Positions 33,244-41,530 of a stretch of 64,000 bases of DNA are shown piece by piece (position 1 is the stretch's first letter; each line of letters starts with the position of its first letter). The position numbers and the translations under genes were made by a program. The DNA comes from Pseudoalteromonas rubra (lineage in GTDB: Bacteria; Pseudomonadota; Gammaproteobacteria; Enterobacterales; Alteromonadaceae), in the NCBI RefSeq assembly GCF_000238295.3, contig NZ_AHCD03000035.1, forward strand, positions 558,001 to 622,000, read 5' to 3'. The notes beneath the pieces are model-generated. The model did no database searches, was not told the origin of the DNA, and saw nothing but the letters and a program-made list of their open reading frames with translations.

Positions 33244-33625
33244 TGTCAATTTGATTAAATCTAATGACATCTTTATGAAGACCATAGGCCAAACCAACAC
33301 CAGATTTTTCATTTGTAAAGAATTGAATCCAGCCGTTATTGATCCCATCTTCCCACTCTGAAATATCACCGCACCTTTGTAAGTACAAGGTAACTTTCAA
33401 GTTTATTCCATCTTCTGAATCTCGACCAGTTGGGTCGTCATACCATGTAGAGCTTACTAAACCGCTTTTTAAATAAAATCCACAAGAAAACTCATCAGAG
33501 CTAGCTCTATAGAAGTCTTCATTATCTTCATCAAATCTTTCAATTTCGCTCGAAACAGTTTGAAGTATTTTCAAACCTTCTTCAAAGGTTATACCTAGTG
33601 GAATATGTGGAGACTTTAACTTCAT
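33239..33625 (-). CDS. Cassette-encoded hypothetical protein
   Basis: A 128-residue soluble protein, MKLKSPHIPLGITFEEGLKI start at 33625; upstream codons are attC. Acidic centre (SEIERFDEDNEDFYRAS). Contains STWYDDPTGRDSEDGIN. No family recognised. Confidence 0.6.
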   Translation of the reverse strand: MKLKSPHIPLGITFEEGLKILQTVSSEIERFDEDNEDFYRASSDEFSCGFYLKSGLVSSTWYDDPTGRDSEDGINLKVTLYLQRCGDISEWEDGINNGWIQFFTNEKSGVGLAYGLHKDVIRFNQIDK

Positions 33626-33640
33626 ACTTTCCTTGGCAAA

Positions 33641-33738
33641 TAACGCCCTCTTTAAGGGGCTGATAATTTTTTGGCTAAAATGCGTAGAGTAGCGAAACCG
33701 AGCCAAATTTTAGCAGCCCCGCTTGCACAGCTTGTTAG
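33641..33738 (-). repeat. attC site of the 33744 cassette
   Basis: AATAACGCCCTCTTTAAGGG at left, TTTTTTGGCTAAAATGCG and CGAGCCAAATTTTAGC inside, CAGCTTGTTAGC at right. Confidence 0.85.
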
Positions 33739-33743
33739 CAATA

Positions 33744-34115
33744 CTACCCAAAGATTACCACCAATAAAAATAAAACAGAAAAAACACCAATAGAAACAAG
33801 CTTTTTGGATTTATAGCGTTTCACTTTTTCAGTTTCAATTGGCTCCAACGGCACGCAGTAAAGAGAGTAAATTGGAAATATTGTGGTGAAAGTAAACCAA
33901 ATAGCCAAATATAAAATAGTCTGAGTAAATAGTGATAACGCACCCAAAACAAAGAGACCAAGGAAAACCATTTTCCGATAAGAGTCATTTACGCCTTTAG
34001 TATCAATTGAGTGTTTACCACAGTTTGAACATGTCGCAGGACTACCTTCAAAAGATAGAAACTTAGAAAAATGGCTAACGCTTTTTTGATTACAGTGTGG
34101 ACAATTAAAAGCCAT
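33744..34115 (-). CDS. Zinc-ribbon membrane protein
   Basis: A 123-residue protein. An N-terminal zinc ribbon is clear (CPHCNQKS and CSNCGKHS), followed by membrane segments at residues ~49-66, 67-86 and 106-122. Role unknown; zinc-ribbon plus helices is common in small bacterial membrane proteins. Confidence 0.65.
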   Translation of the reverse strand: MAFNCPHCNQKSVSHFSKFLSFEGSPATCSNCGKHSIDTKGVNDSYRKMVFLGLFVLGALSLFTQTILYLAIWFTFTTIFPIYSLYCVPLEPIETEKVKRYKSKKLVSIGVFSVLFLLVVIFG

Positions 34116-34130
34116 AGTACCCTTGTGTTG

Positions 34131-34230
34131 CTAACACCGCAAATATACGACTAAAAATAGTTGGCTCAAATTTGTGAGGTACGAGCAAAACTAACTGTTT
34201 TTTGTCCGCACTTTTAATTTGCTTTGTTAG
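34131..34230 (-). repeat. attC site of the 34227 cassette
   Basis: GCTAACACCGCAAATATACG at left, AGTTGGCTCAAATTTGTGAG and GCAAAACTAACTG inside, GCTTTGTTAGTG at right. Confidence 0.75.
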
Positions 34231-34499
34231 TGTTCGTTTTTCGACTTTATCAAGAATTTCAATGCACCATACTTAACAAATGGCGACATGACATAAACAA
34301 GTAACAAAGAGTCCGCAACTAGAATCCATGTGAGAACAACCGACTTATCTTCTGAGTTACATAACTCTTTAAAGAATATTTCAAAGCAAACACCATCCGG
34401 TGATGACAAAATATATATTGCCACACCGAACAAAGTTAATGCGATGAGCACTCTTTTGAACATTTCCTTTTTGAATTGTCGGCTAGCTCTAATTCTCAA
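34227..34499 (-). CDS. Cassette-encoded two-helix membrane protein
   Basis: A 90-residue protein with a basic N-terminus (RIRASRQFKKEMFKR) and two membrane segments (VLIALTLFGVAIYIL and VVLTWILVADSLLLVYV). Two cysteines lie in the loop (GVCFEIFFKELCNSE). No family recognised. Confidence 0.55.
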   Translation of the reverse strand: MRIRASRQFKKEMFKRVLIALTLFGVAIYILSSPDGVCFEIFFKELCNSEDKSVVLTWILVADSLLLVYVMSPFVKYGALKFLIKSKNEH

Positions 34500-34516
34500 C
34501 TAAAACTCCAAAAACA

Positions 34517-34614
34517 CTAACGCCTCGTTAAGGGGCTAATAATATGTTGGCTAGACTAAGCGACGCAGGAGCAAAAGCCAATTGCTATTTGTCCTGCTTT
34601 GACGACTTGTTATA
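34517..34614 (-). repeat. attC site of the Sel1-repeat cassette
   Basis: CACTAACGCCTCGTTAAGGG at left, ATGTTGGCTAGACTAAGCG and AAAAGCCAATTGC inside, CGACTTGTTATAC at right. Confidence 0.8.
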
Positions 34615-34620
34615 CGTACT

Positions 34621-35136
34621 TTACTCTAAACCTTTAAGATAAGAGTTTATTTTTTTTAAGATTAACTTTTCGTCTTCATCTGGTTCTTCTATGCCCTGAT
34701 ATATTAGTTGAGCCTTTTTACAATGCATACTAGCTTTACTCAGGTTAAAAGTGGGTTGTTCTTTATCAGCATAAGCGTGGCACAAGTGGAATTCTGATTC
34801 TGTATGACCAAGCGAAATAGCGTAAGACCAGTGTTTCAATGCTTGCTTTTGATCCTGTTTAACGCCAAACCCAAAAAACAAAAGGAAACCCAGATTATTA
34901 TTTGCGCTAATTATTAACTCATTATCACTATCTGAAGTTTCAGCGTTACTAATTAGTGCTGACCAATTGGTTGCTGCTTTATCATAGTCTTGATTACGGT
35001 AATGACACGTACCTACATAAAAAAGCTCTTCAACTTTAGATGATTCACTATCAAGTCCAACATCTCCTATTTCGCAGCTTTCTTTAGCCAAAGAATTAAA
35101 ACTTACTAGACATAAAAATATAAAAATGCTTCTCAT
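34621..35136 (-). CDS. Sel1/TPR-repeat secreted protein
   Basis: A 171-residue protein with signal peptide (MRSIFIFLCLVSFNSLAKES), then TPR/Sel1-like repeats: ELFYVGTCHYRNQDYDKAAT, NNNLGFLLFFGFGVKQDQKQ and LKHWSYAISLGHTESEFHLC. Such repeats bind proteins in the periplasm. ATG at 35136; the extra upstream frame is IS end sequence. Confidence 0.7.
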   Translation of the reverse strand: MRSIFIFLCLVSFNSLAKESCEIGDVGLDSESSKVEELFYVGTCHYRNQDYDKAATNWSALISNAETSDSDNELIISANNNLGFLLFFGFGVKQDQKQALKHWSYAISLGHTESEFHLCHAYADKEQPTFNLSKASMHCKKAQLIYQGIEEPDEDEKLILKKINSYLKGLE

Positions 35137-35163
35137 AACTTCCTGTACGTATAACGCCTCAGT

Positions 35164-37560
35164 CTGAGGAATCCCCAGATAATCATTCTTAAAATCAATG
35201 TGATGGACACGCACGGCATTGTTTGATCTAATTTATTTCGCCAAAAACTAACCAGATAACAACACCATGCGTGATACCAACATCCTACACGATATGCTCA
35301 GAAAAAACTGCCCCCATATTCATGCTCGGCGCCTTGACTCATTAATGCTGGCAACTGAGGCTTTGCTTGATAGCAATCAACTTTCTCTTACTGAGCTGGG
35401 TCGAAATATGAAAGGCCCTGTCGCTGCAAAACACAACATTAAACGTATGGACCGACTGCTTGGCAACACTGCCATGCATAACGATCGGCTTGCTATTTAC
35501 CGCTTTCATGCTCGCCTGACGTGTGGCGCTAATCCGATGCCCATTTTACTAGTCGACTGGGCCGATGTGCGCGAGCAACTGCGGCTGATGACGTTGCGTG
35601 CTTCCGTCAGTATCCAGGGACTCTCAATGATAGTGTATGAGCGCACCTTCACGTTTGCTCAATGCAACTCGCCTAACTTCCATCAATTGTTCCTTGATGA
35701 ACTTGCCATTATCCTTCCATAGAGGGCCTGCCTGATAAATGTATTCCACTCATCGTGACCGATGCTGGCTATCGAAATACCTGGTTTAGACAAGTCGATA
35801 AAAAAGGCTGGTTCTGGCTCGGGCGAGTGCGAGGTAAAGTCACTTATCAGCATAAAAACAGCAAAGATTGGCAAGTCAATCAGGCGCTTTATCCATCTGC
35901 TACTCCCCGCGGGCGCTACATTGGAGAGGTAAAACTTGGCCGAAAAAGCCCTATTAGCTGCCATCTGCATTTATATAAAGCCAAACGAAAAGGCCGTACT
36001 GATAGACGCTCTTCAAAAGCTGGCAGGCATCATACCGCCCAAAAAAGTTATCGAACTGGCAGTAAGGAGCCCTGGCTATTGGCCACTAACCTGCCCGCTG
36101 ACTTGTTCAAACCCAAACGTGTAGTCTCACTTTACGCCAAGCGCATGCAAATCGAAGAAAGCTTTCGAGACCTGAAAAGCCTCCAATACGTTATGGGCCT
36201 GAGACATAGTAAAAGTCGATGCCCCAACCGGCTCGATATACTGTTATTACTCGCCCAGCGTTTTTCACGTGAGAGCGACCATTATTCTCTGGTGGATCGG
36301 CCTGTATGCTCAGCAATCAAATTGGCAACGAAAGTTTCAGGCAAATACCATCAGAGATTGTGCTGTGCTGTCGACTGTCAGGCTTGGCAAAGAGGTCAGG
36401 CGACGAAGCGATTATGTTATGACGGGGAAGCAACTACTCTGGGCTATACGTCTTACTGAGCTGGGTCGAAATATGAAAGGCCCTGTCGCTGCAAAACACA
36501 ACATTAAACGTATGGACCGACTGCTTGGCAACACTGCCATGCATAACGATCGGCTTGCTATTTACCGCTTTCATGCTCGCCTGACGTGTGGCGCTAATCC
36601 GATGCCCATTTTACTAGTCGACTGGGCCGATGTGCGCGAGCAACTGCGGCTGATGACGTTGCGTGCTTCCGTCAGCATTCAAGGGCGTTCAATGATCGTG
36701 TATGAACGCACTTTCACCTTTGCTCAATACAACTCACCTAAGTCCCATCAGCTGTTCCTTGATGAACTGGCCAGCATCCTGCCTGATAAATGTATTCCAC
36801 TCATCGTGACCGATGCTGGCTATCGAAATACCTGGTTTAGACAAGTCGATAAAAAAGGCTGGTTCTGGCTCGGGCGAGTGCGAGGTAAAGTCACTTATCA
36901 GCATAAAAACAGCAAAGATTGGCAAGTCAATCAGGCGCTTTATCCATCTGCTACTCCCCGCGGGCGCTACATTGGAGAGGTAAAACTTGGCCGAAAAAGC
37001 CCTATTAGCTGCCATCTGCATTTATATAAAGCCAAACGAAAAGGCCGTACTGATAGACGCTCTTCAAAAGCTGGCAGGCATCATACCGCCCAAAAAAGTT
37101 ATCGAACTGGCAGTAAGGAGCCCTGGCTATTGGCCACTAACCTGCCCGCTGACTTGTTCAAACCCAAACGTGTAGTCTCACTTTACGCCAAGCGCATGCA
37201 AATCGAAGAAAGCTTTCGAGACCTGAAAAGCCCCCAATACGTTATGGGCCTGAGACATAGTAAAAGTCGATGCCCCAACCGGCTCGATATACTGTTATTA
37301 CTCGCCCAGCGTTTTTCACGTGAGAGCGACCATTATTCTCTGGTGGATCGGCCTGTATGCTCAGCAATCAAATTGGCAACGAAAGTTTCAGGCAAATACC
37401 ATCAGAGATTGTGCTGTGCTGTCGACTGTCAGGCTTGGCAAAGAGGTCAGGCGACGAAGCGATTATGTTATGACGGGGAAGCAACTACTCTGGGCTATAC
37501 GCGAATACGTGCGCTTGATACATCGGCTTGGGAGGCCTCAATTATGAGGGGATCCCCCAG
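35164..37560 (+). mobile_element. Tandem fusion of two IS10-like copies (2,397 bp)
   Basis: The first copy (35164 to ~36450) has a normal left end and lacks its right end; it joins at ~36450 (GCTATACG/TCTTACTGAGC) to a second copy lacking its left ~0.25 kb and ending GGGGATCCCCCAG at 37560. The first copy carries the same mid-gene insertion as the 30713 copy. The join makes an in-frame fusion (36269-37612) of a C-terminal fragment to the near-complete transposase of copy 2. Left flank CGCCTCAGT, right flank CGCCTTAAT. Confidence 0.85.
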
Positions 37561-37639
37561 CGCCTTAATAATAGGAAAATTTTGGCGCTATAGACGCGTA
37601 GCGGCTAGCTAAAATTTTTCCTATTATTAACTTGTTAGT
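37561..37639 (-). repeat. attC site (right part), third copy of the lipoprotein-cassette attC
   Basis: Same palindrome as 27526-27603 (CGCCTTAATAATAGGAAAAT and TTTTTCCTATTATTAACTTG). Confidence 0.85.
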
Positions 37640-37953
37640 TTTCTATTGGTGATACCAGCTTGCCATCTATTGAAAGGCTACCGTCTCGAATTAAAATATC
37701 GCCCGACCAAATTGTTCCATAAAACCTGTTATCAAAGTACAGTTCTTTTTTGTACTTCCCTACAATTTCAAGTTTGTGTTGATTGGATTTACTTCCAAAT
37801 ATAACCGTATGCCTCAAAGGCGACGGTGATGACTTACCGACCGTCGATATCGGCATTAAATCAGCAGCATAGGGTTCTAAAATTTTAACTGTAAGCCCTG
37901 GATGAACCACGTTATATTCAACCCAGTCATCACTAATTCTTTTTCCAGCATCC
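37635..37953 (-). pseudogene. 5'-truncated copy of the 133-aa lipoprotein gene
   Basis: Matches the 3' ~105 codons of the 27600 gene (DAGKRISDDWVEYNVVHPG onward) but the signal peptide and lipobox are lost. The break is at CCAGCATCC (37953), where the sequence changes directly to the attC core GTTATAACC of the next cassette. A remaining open frame has no proper start. Confidence 0.75.
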
Positions 37954-37955
37954 GT

Positions 37956-38039
37956 TATAACCAGCAAATAAAAGTTGGCTGAATTTGTGAGGCACGAACA
38001 AAGCCAACTGTTATTTGTCCGCGTTTACAACCTTGTTAG
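37956..38039 (-). repeat. attC site of the 38011 cassette
   Basis: TATAACCAGCAAATAAAAG at left, AGTTGGCTGAATTTGTGAG and CAAAGCCAACTG inside, ACCTTGTTAG at right. Confidence 0.8.
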
Positions 38040-38424
38040 ATGACGCTAGTTCAGTAATTATTGGAGGCTCATGAGCTAGGATTGATACGCACTCATTCAA
38101 ACCAATAATTAGATATTCACGTGGTTCACAAAGCTTGCCTGTCACGAAATGAGCTCGCGTTTTTTCTAAAGAGTTCCAACCACCTTCAATTACTTCGAAA
38201 CACCAACCTTTAGTCAAATCACATTCGGACCAAAACTCACCTAAGTCACCTTCATCAAGAACTCTAAAGCCCCATGATGCGTCAAAATTAGCTTTAATTT
38301 TCCAACTCTTTGACTCAACAATAATGTCTAAACCGTTATTGGATAGTTTAACTTCATCAACTATCGTACTGCGATCTGATTTATATGGTGATTCAATTAA
38401 TCGCACCTTAGGTTCGAATATCAT
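38011..38424 (-). CDS. Cassette-encoded hypothetical protein
   Basis: A 137-residue soluble protein with alternating strands (VRLIESPYKSDRSTIVDEV; KIKANFDASWGFRVLDEGDL; WCFEVIEGGWN). The last codons (SNKVVNADK) are translated attC. No family recognised; the pattern could suit an immunity-type fold but no evidence supports it. Confidence 0.55.
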   Translation of the reverse strand: MIFEPKVRLIESPYKSDRSTIVDEVKLSNNGLDIIVESKSWKIKANFDASWGFRVLDEGDLGEFWSECDLTKGWCFEVIEGGWNSLEKTRAHFVTGKLCEPREYLIIGLNECVSILAHEPPIITELASSNKVVNADK

Positions 38425-38446
38425 CGTAGTCTTCTAACGCCTCAAT

Positions 38447-39778
38447 CTGAGGAATCCCCAGATAATCATTCTTAAAATCAATATGATGGACACGCACGGC
38501 ATTGTTTGATCTAATTTATTTCGCCAAAAACTAACCAGATAACAACACCATGCGTGATACCAACATCCTACACGATATGCTCAGAAAAAACTGCCCCCAT
38601 ATTCATGCTCGGCGCCTTGACTCATTAATGCTGGCAACTGAGGCTTTGCTTGATAGCAATCAACTTTCTCTTACTGAGCGGGGTCGAAATATGAAAGGCC
38701 CTGTCGCTGCAAAACACAACATTAAACGTATGGACCGACTGCTTGGCAACACTGCCATGCATAACGACCGGCTTGCTATTTACCGCTTTCATGCTCGCCT
38801 GACGTGTGGCGCTAATCCCATGCCCATTTTACTGGTCGACTGGGCCGATGTGCGCGAACAACTACGGCTGATGACGTTGCGTGCTTCCGTCAGCATTCAA
38901 GGGCGTTCAATGATCGTGTATGAACGCACTTTCACCTTTGCTCAATACAACTCACCTAAGTCCCATCAGCTGTTCCTTGATGAACTGGCCAGCATCCTGC
39001 CTGATAAATGTATTCCACTCATCGTGACCGATGCTGGCTATCGAAATACCTGGTTTAGACAAGTCGATAAAAAAGGCTGGTTCTGGCTCGGGCGAGTGCG
39101 AGGTAAAGTCACTTATCAGCATAAAAACAGCAAAGATTGGCAAGTCAATCAGGCGCTTTATCCATCTGCTACTCCCCGCGGGCGCTACATTGGAGAGGTA
39201 AAACTTGGCCGAAAAAGCCCTATTAGCTGCCATCTGCATTTATATAAAGCCAAACGAAAAGGCCGTACTGATAGACGCTCTTCAAAAGCTGGCAGGCATC
39301 ATACCGCCCAAAAAAGTTATCGAACTGGTAGTAAGGAGCCCTGGCTATTAGCCACCAACCTGCCCGTAGAATTGTTCCAACCCAAACGTGTAGTCTCACT
39401 TTACGCCAAGCGCATGCAAATCGAAGAAAGCTTTCGAGACCTGAAAAGCCCCCAATACGGTATGGGCCTGAGACATAGTAAAAGTCGATGCCCCAACCGG
39501 CTCGATATACTGTTATTACTCGCCCAGCGTTTTTCACGTGAGAGCGACCATTATTCTCTGGTGGATCGGCCTGTATGCTCAGCAATCAAATTGGCAACGA
39601 AAGTTTCAGGCAAATACCATCAGAGATTGTGCTGTGCTGTCGACTGTCAGGCTTGGCAAAGAGGTCAGGCGACGAAGCGATTATGTTATGACGGGGAAGC
39701 AACTACTCTGGGCTATACGCGAATACGTGCGCTTGATACATCGGCTTGGGAGGCCTCAATTATGAGGGGATCCCCCAG
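38447..39778 (+). mobile_element. IS10-like element, full length (1,332 bp), best copy
   Basis: Left end CTGAGGAATCCCCAGATAAT, right end TTATGAGGGGATCCCCCAG, close to IS10 in length and end sequence. Left flank CGCCTCAAT and right flank CGCCTTAAT match at 8 of 9 bases, a likely target duplication. It lies in the attC core, in plus orientation. Transposase: see 38550. Confidence 0.92.
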
Positions 39779-39830
39779 CGCCTTAATAATAGGAAAATTT
39801 TGGCGCTATAGACGCGTAGCGGCTAGCTAA
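38550..39830 (+). CDS. IS4 family (IS10 group) transposase, C-terminus frameshifted
   Basis: DDE transposase. D97 (LLVDWADVREQ), D161 (IVTDAGYRNTW) and E292 (YAKRMQIEESFRDLK, the YREK-type signature) are all present at IS10 numbering. From about residue 327 the frame differs from IS10: the expected C-terminus (NWQRKFQANTIRD, LSTVRLGKEV) is encoded in another frame at 39538-39765. In this copy the TGA that ends the shifted frame in the 30713 copy reads CGA, so the ORF leaves the IS at 39778 and uses a stop in the attC. Activity is doubtful. Confidence 0.85.
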   Translation: MRDTNILHDMLRKNCPHIHARRLDSLMLATEALLDSNQLSLTERGRNMKGPVAAKHNIKRMDRLLGNTAMHNDRLAIYRFHARLTCGANPMPILLVDWADVREQLRLMTLRASVSIQGRSMIVYERTFTFAQYNSPKSHQLFLDELASILPDKCIPLIVTDAGYRNTWFRQVDKKGWFWLGRVRGKVTYQHKNSKDWQVNQALYPSATPRGRYIGEVKLGRKSPISCHLHLYKAKRKGRTDRRSSKAGRHHTAQKSYRTGSKEPWLLATNLPVELFQPKRVVSLYAKRMQIEESFRDLKSPQYGMGLRHSKSRCPNRLDILLLLAQRFSRESDHYSLVDRPVCSAIKLATKVSGKYHQRLCCAVDCQAWQRGQATKRLCYDGEATTLGYTRIRALDTSAWEASIMRGSPSALIIGKFWRYRRVAAS

Positions 39831-39857
39831 AATTTTTCCTATTATTAACTTGTTAGT
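39779..39857 (-). repeat. attC site (right part), fourth copy of the lipoprotein-cassette attC
   Basis: Same palindrome as 27526-27603. Confidence 0.85.
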
Positions 39858-39925
39858 TTTCTATTGGTGATACCAGCTTGCCATCTATTGAAAGGCTACC
39901 GTCTCGAATTAAAATATCGCCCGAC
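39857..39925 (-). pseudogene. 3' fragment of the 133-aa lipoprotein gene
   Basis: Only the last ~22 codons (GDILIRDGSLSIDGKLVSPI) remain, cut at ATATCGCCCGAC and joined directly to the next attC (TAATGGGCGC). The fourth relative of the 27600 gene, each following an IS10-like right end. Confidence 0.7.
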
Positions 39926-40010
39926 TAATGGGCGCATAAATGCTTGGCTAAAATTAGCGACGAAGGAGCACAAGCCAAGAGTTTAGAGTCCTTTTGAGTA
40001 CCTTGTTATA
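39924..40010 (-). repeat. attC site of the 40006 cassette
   Basis: ACTAATGGGCGC at left, GCTTGGCTAAAATTAGCGAC and CACAAGCCAAG inside, TACCTTGTTATA at right. The TAACGCC core itself was lost at the junction with the gene fragment. Confidence 0.75.
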
Positions 40011-40395
40011 AGCCGTAATTACAGCCAAGCAACCGTGAACGAATATATTTGTCATTCTTCCGCACTGTCAAATCACTATATATTTTGCACCACTCTTCGT
40101 GGTTTCCGTAGTCTGCGATTTTATAGACTATTAAATCTAAATTTCTACTTGTGATTTTAGGGTGATTAAGAGTTTCAATAAATTTGGTAGAATTTTTCAA
40201 GCCCCAATTTACGATTGCCCCATAGGTAGCAGCCCCCGGAGCCTCACCTTTATAATCATTCAAATACTCAATAATTTGCTCACTTGAAGGGTTTTTATCT
40301 AAAAACGCTCTAGTAGCTCTATTTGCTTCACAGATTGAATCGCACTCACAGCCAACTAATAGTAATGCAACTAGTGTCACCGAAAGTCGATTCAT
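40006..40395 (-). CDS. Cassette-encoded lipoprotein
   Basis: A 129-residue lipoprotein (MNRLSVTLVALLLVGCECDS, lipobox LVGC). Cysteine-rich start (CECDSIC), then helical segments (QIIEYLNDYKGEAPG; WGLKNSTKFIETLNHP), possibly HEAT/TPR-like. No family recognised. Confidence 0.6.
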   Translation of the reverse strand: MNRLSVTLVALLLVGCECDSICEANRATRAFLDKNPSSEQIIEYLNDYKGEAPGAATYGAIVNWGLKNSTKFIETLNHPKITSRNLDLIVYKIADYGNHEEWCKIYSDLTVRKNDKYIRSRLLGCNYGL

Positions 40396-40416
40396 ATGCC
40401 AAACTCTCCTAGACTT

Positions 40417-40471
40417 ATAACGCTTAGCAGCAGGCGAGCGCTTTTCACGTCGCTTACCTGCTTTTGTTATA
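40417..40471 (-). repeat. Short attC site of the 40473 cassette
   Basis: TATAACGCTTAGCAGCAGGC at left, AGCGCTTTTCACGTCGCT inside and TGCTTTTGTTATA at right; arms AGCAGGCGAGCG and CGCTTACCTGC pair. Confidence 0.8.
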
Positions 40472-40472
40472 C

Positions 40473-40886
40473 CTATTTATCATCCGTACGTGGGAATACG
40501 AACATTGCTGTCAATACCATGATATCTAGGAACAAGTGATACAGCATAATTTTGAAAGGGATTGTTGCACTTTTTTCATTTATTAATGCATTACGAAAAG
40601 TATCTGTAAATAAGTCTTTGGGTAAGGCATTTACCTGTGCTGATATCTCGAGTCCTGCTGCATATAAAATTGATTGACTTCCATACAATGCGTAAGCATT
40701 AGATGACGCGAAAAATAAGAATATGATAGCCAAATAGATTTGATTTTGGACAACTTTGAATAAATCTTTATGAGTAAAAAGGAAACCGACAATGCCTAAT
40801 ACAACTATCGCATAGAAGTTCCATAAAGAATTAACCAAGCCAGCCTGAGAGTTGTAGAAAGTTAATATTTTATCTATTTCTTCCAT
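40473..40886 (-). CDS. Cassette-encoded membrane protein
   Basis: A 137-residue protein starting at MEEIDKILTF (40886), with four likely membrane segments (around residues 15-35, 43-60, 62-75 and 112-132). No family recognised. Confidence 0.6.
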   Translation of the reverse strand: MEEIDKILTFYNSQAGLVNSLWNFYAIVVLGIVGFLFTHKDLFKVVQNQIYLAIIFLFFASSNAYALYGSQSILYAAGLEISAQVNALPKDLFTDTFRNALINEKSATIPFKIMLYHLFLDIMVLTAMFVFPRTDDK

Positions 40887-40907
40887 TTCTAACCCTTTCA
40901 ATAGGTG

Positions 40908-41042
40908 TAACGCCCCCATAAGGGGCAGACTATACGTAGGTTGCTTTGTGTTATTTTAGAACGCAGTGACAACACAAAGCAACCGGAGTGTTGGCTGTCT
41001 CAGCCAGCGTGTTTTTGCTGGCGAGCCTTCATGGGTTTGTTA
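40908..41042 (-). repeat. Long attC site of the 41047 cassette
   Basis: GTAACGCCCCCATAAGGGGC at left, GGTTGCTTTGTGTTATTTTA and CAACACAAAGCAACC arms, then GCTGTCTCAGCCAGC, and GGTTTGTTATGC at right; about 135 bp, the longest well-formed site here. Confidence 0.8.
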
Positions 41043-41046
41043 TGCA

Positions 41047-41415
41047 TTATCTAACTATTCGACCATCAGATTTTAAGCCATCCCAATCACGGGTATAAAA
41101 AGTGGTCTTAGAATCATTAAATCTGAGAAGCATTTTTCCAGTTTTAGCCTCTAGAATTACATCTTCTTTACCAGCTACAACCCATGTGATATTTCTCCAG
41201 CCTTCAAGGATGCCTATGGTTCCGTTTTCATTGAACCTAAACTTATAATCTTGTCCTCTCCAGTGATAGAGCCAAGTAGTACCCGATAACTTATCAGCAA
41301 ATGCGATAGCTTCTACAATGCTTTCAGGCTCATACCTAACCTTAGGATTTGACCAAGCACTCATTGAGAAGATGATTGCGATTGTAAGTGTTGTAATTTT
41401 ATAAATTCGATTCAT
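41047..41415 (-). CDS. Cassette-encoded secreted protein
   Basis: A 122-residue protein with signal peptide (MNRIYKITTLTIAIIFSMSA then WSNPK). Beta-rich tail typical of lipocalin-like or stand-alone domains (GTTWLYHWRGQDYKFRFNEN, GKMLLRFNDSKTTFYTRDW). No family recognised. Confidence 0.6.
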   Translation of the reverse strand: MNRIYKITTLTIAIIFSMSAWSNPKVRYEPESIVEAIAFADKLSGTTWLYHWRGQDYKFRFNENGTIGILEGWRNITWVVAGKEDVILEAKTGKMLLRFNDSKTTFYTRDWDGLKSDGRIVR

Positions 41416-41433
41416 ACCAAATCCTTGGATGCA

Positions 41434-41530
41434 TAACGCTCGCCTAACAGGCGAAAAATGCTTGGCTAAACTTAGGAACGAAGTGACACAAGCCAAGCTT
41501 TTTGCGTCATTTGTTGAGGTGCTTGTTATG
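41434..41530 (-). repeat. attC site of the 41526 cassette
   Basis: CATAACGCTCGCCTAACAGG at left, ATGCTTGGCTAAACTTAGG and ACACAAGCCAAGC inside, GTGCTTGTTATG at right. Confidence 0.85.

Noticed and set aside
19225..39778. Several different IS types
   Set aside because: All mobile-element sequence in the window can be explained by one IS10-like element with deletions, insertions and fusions.
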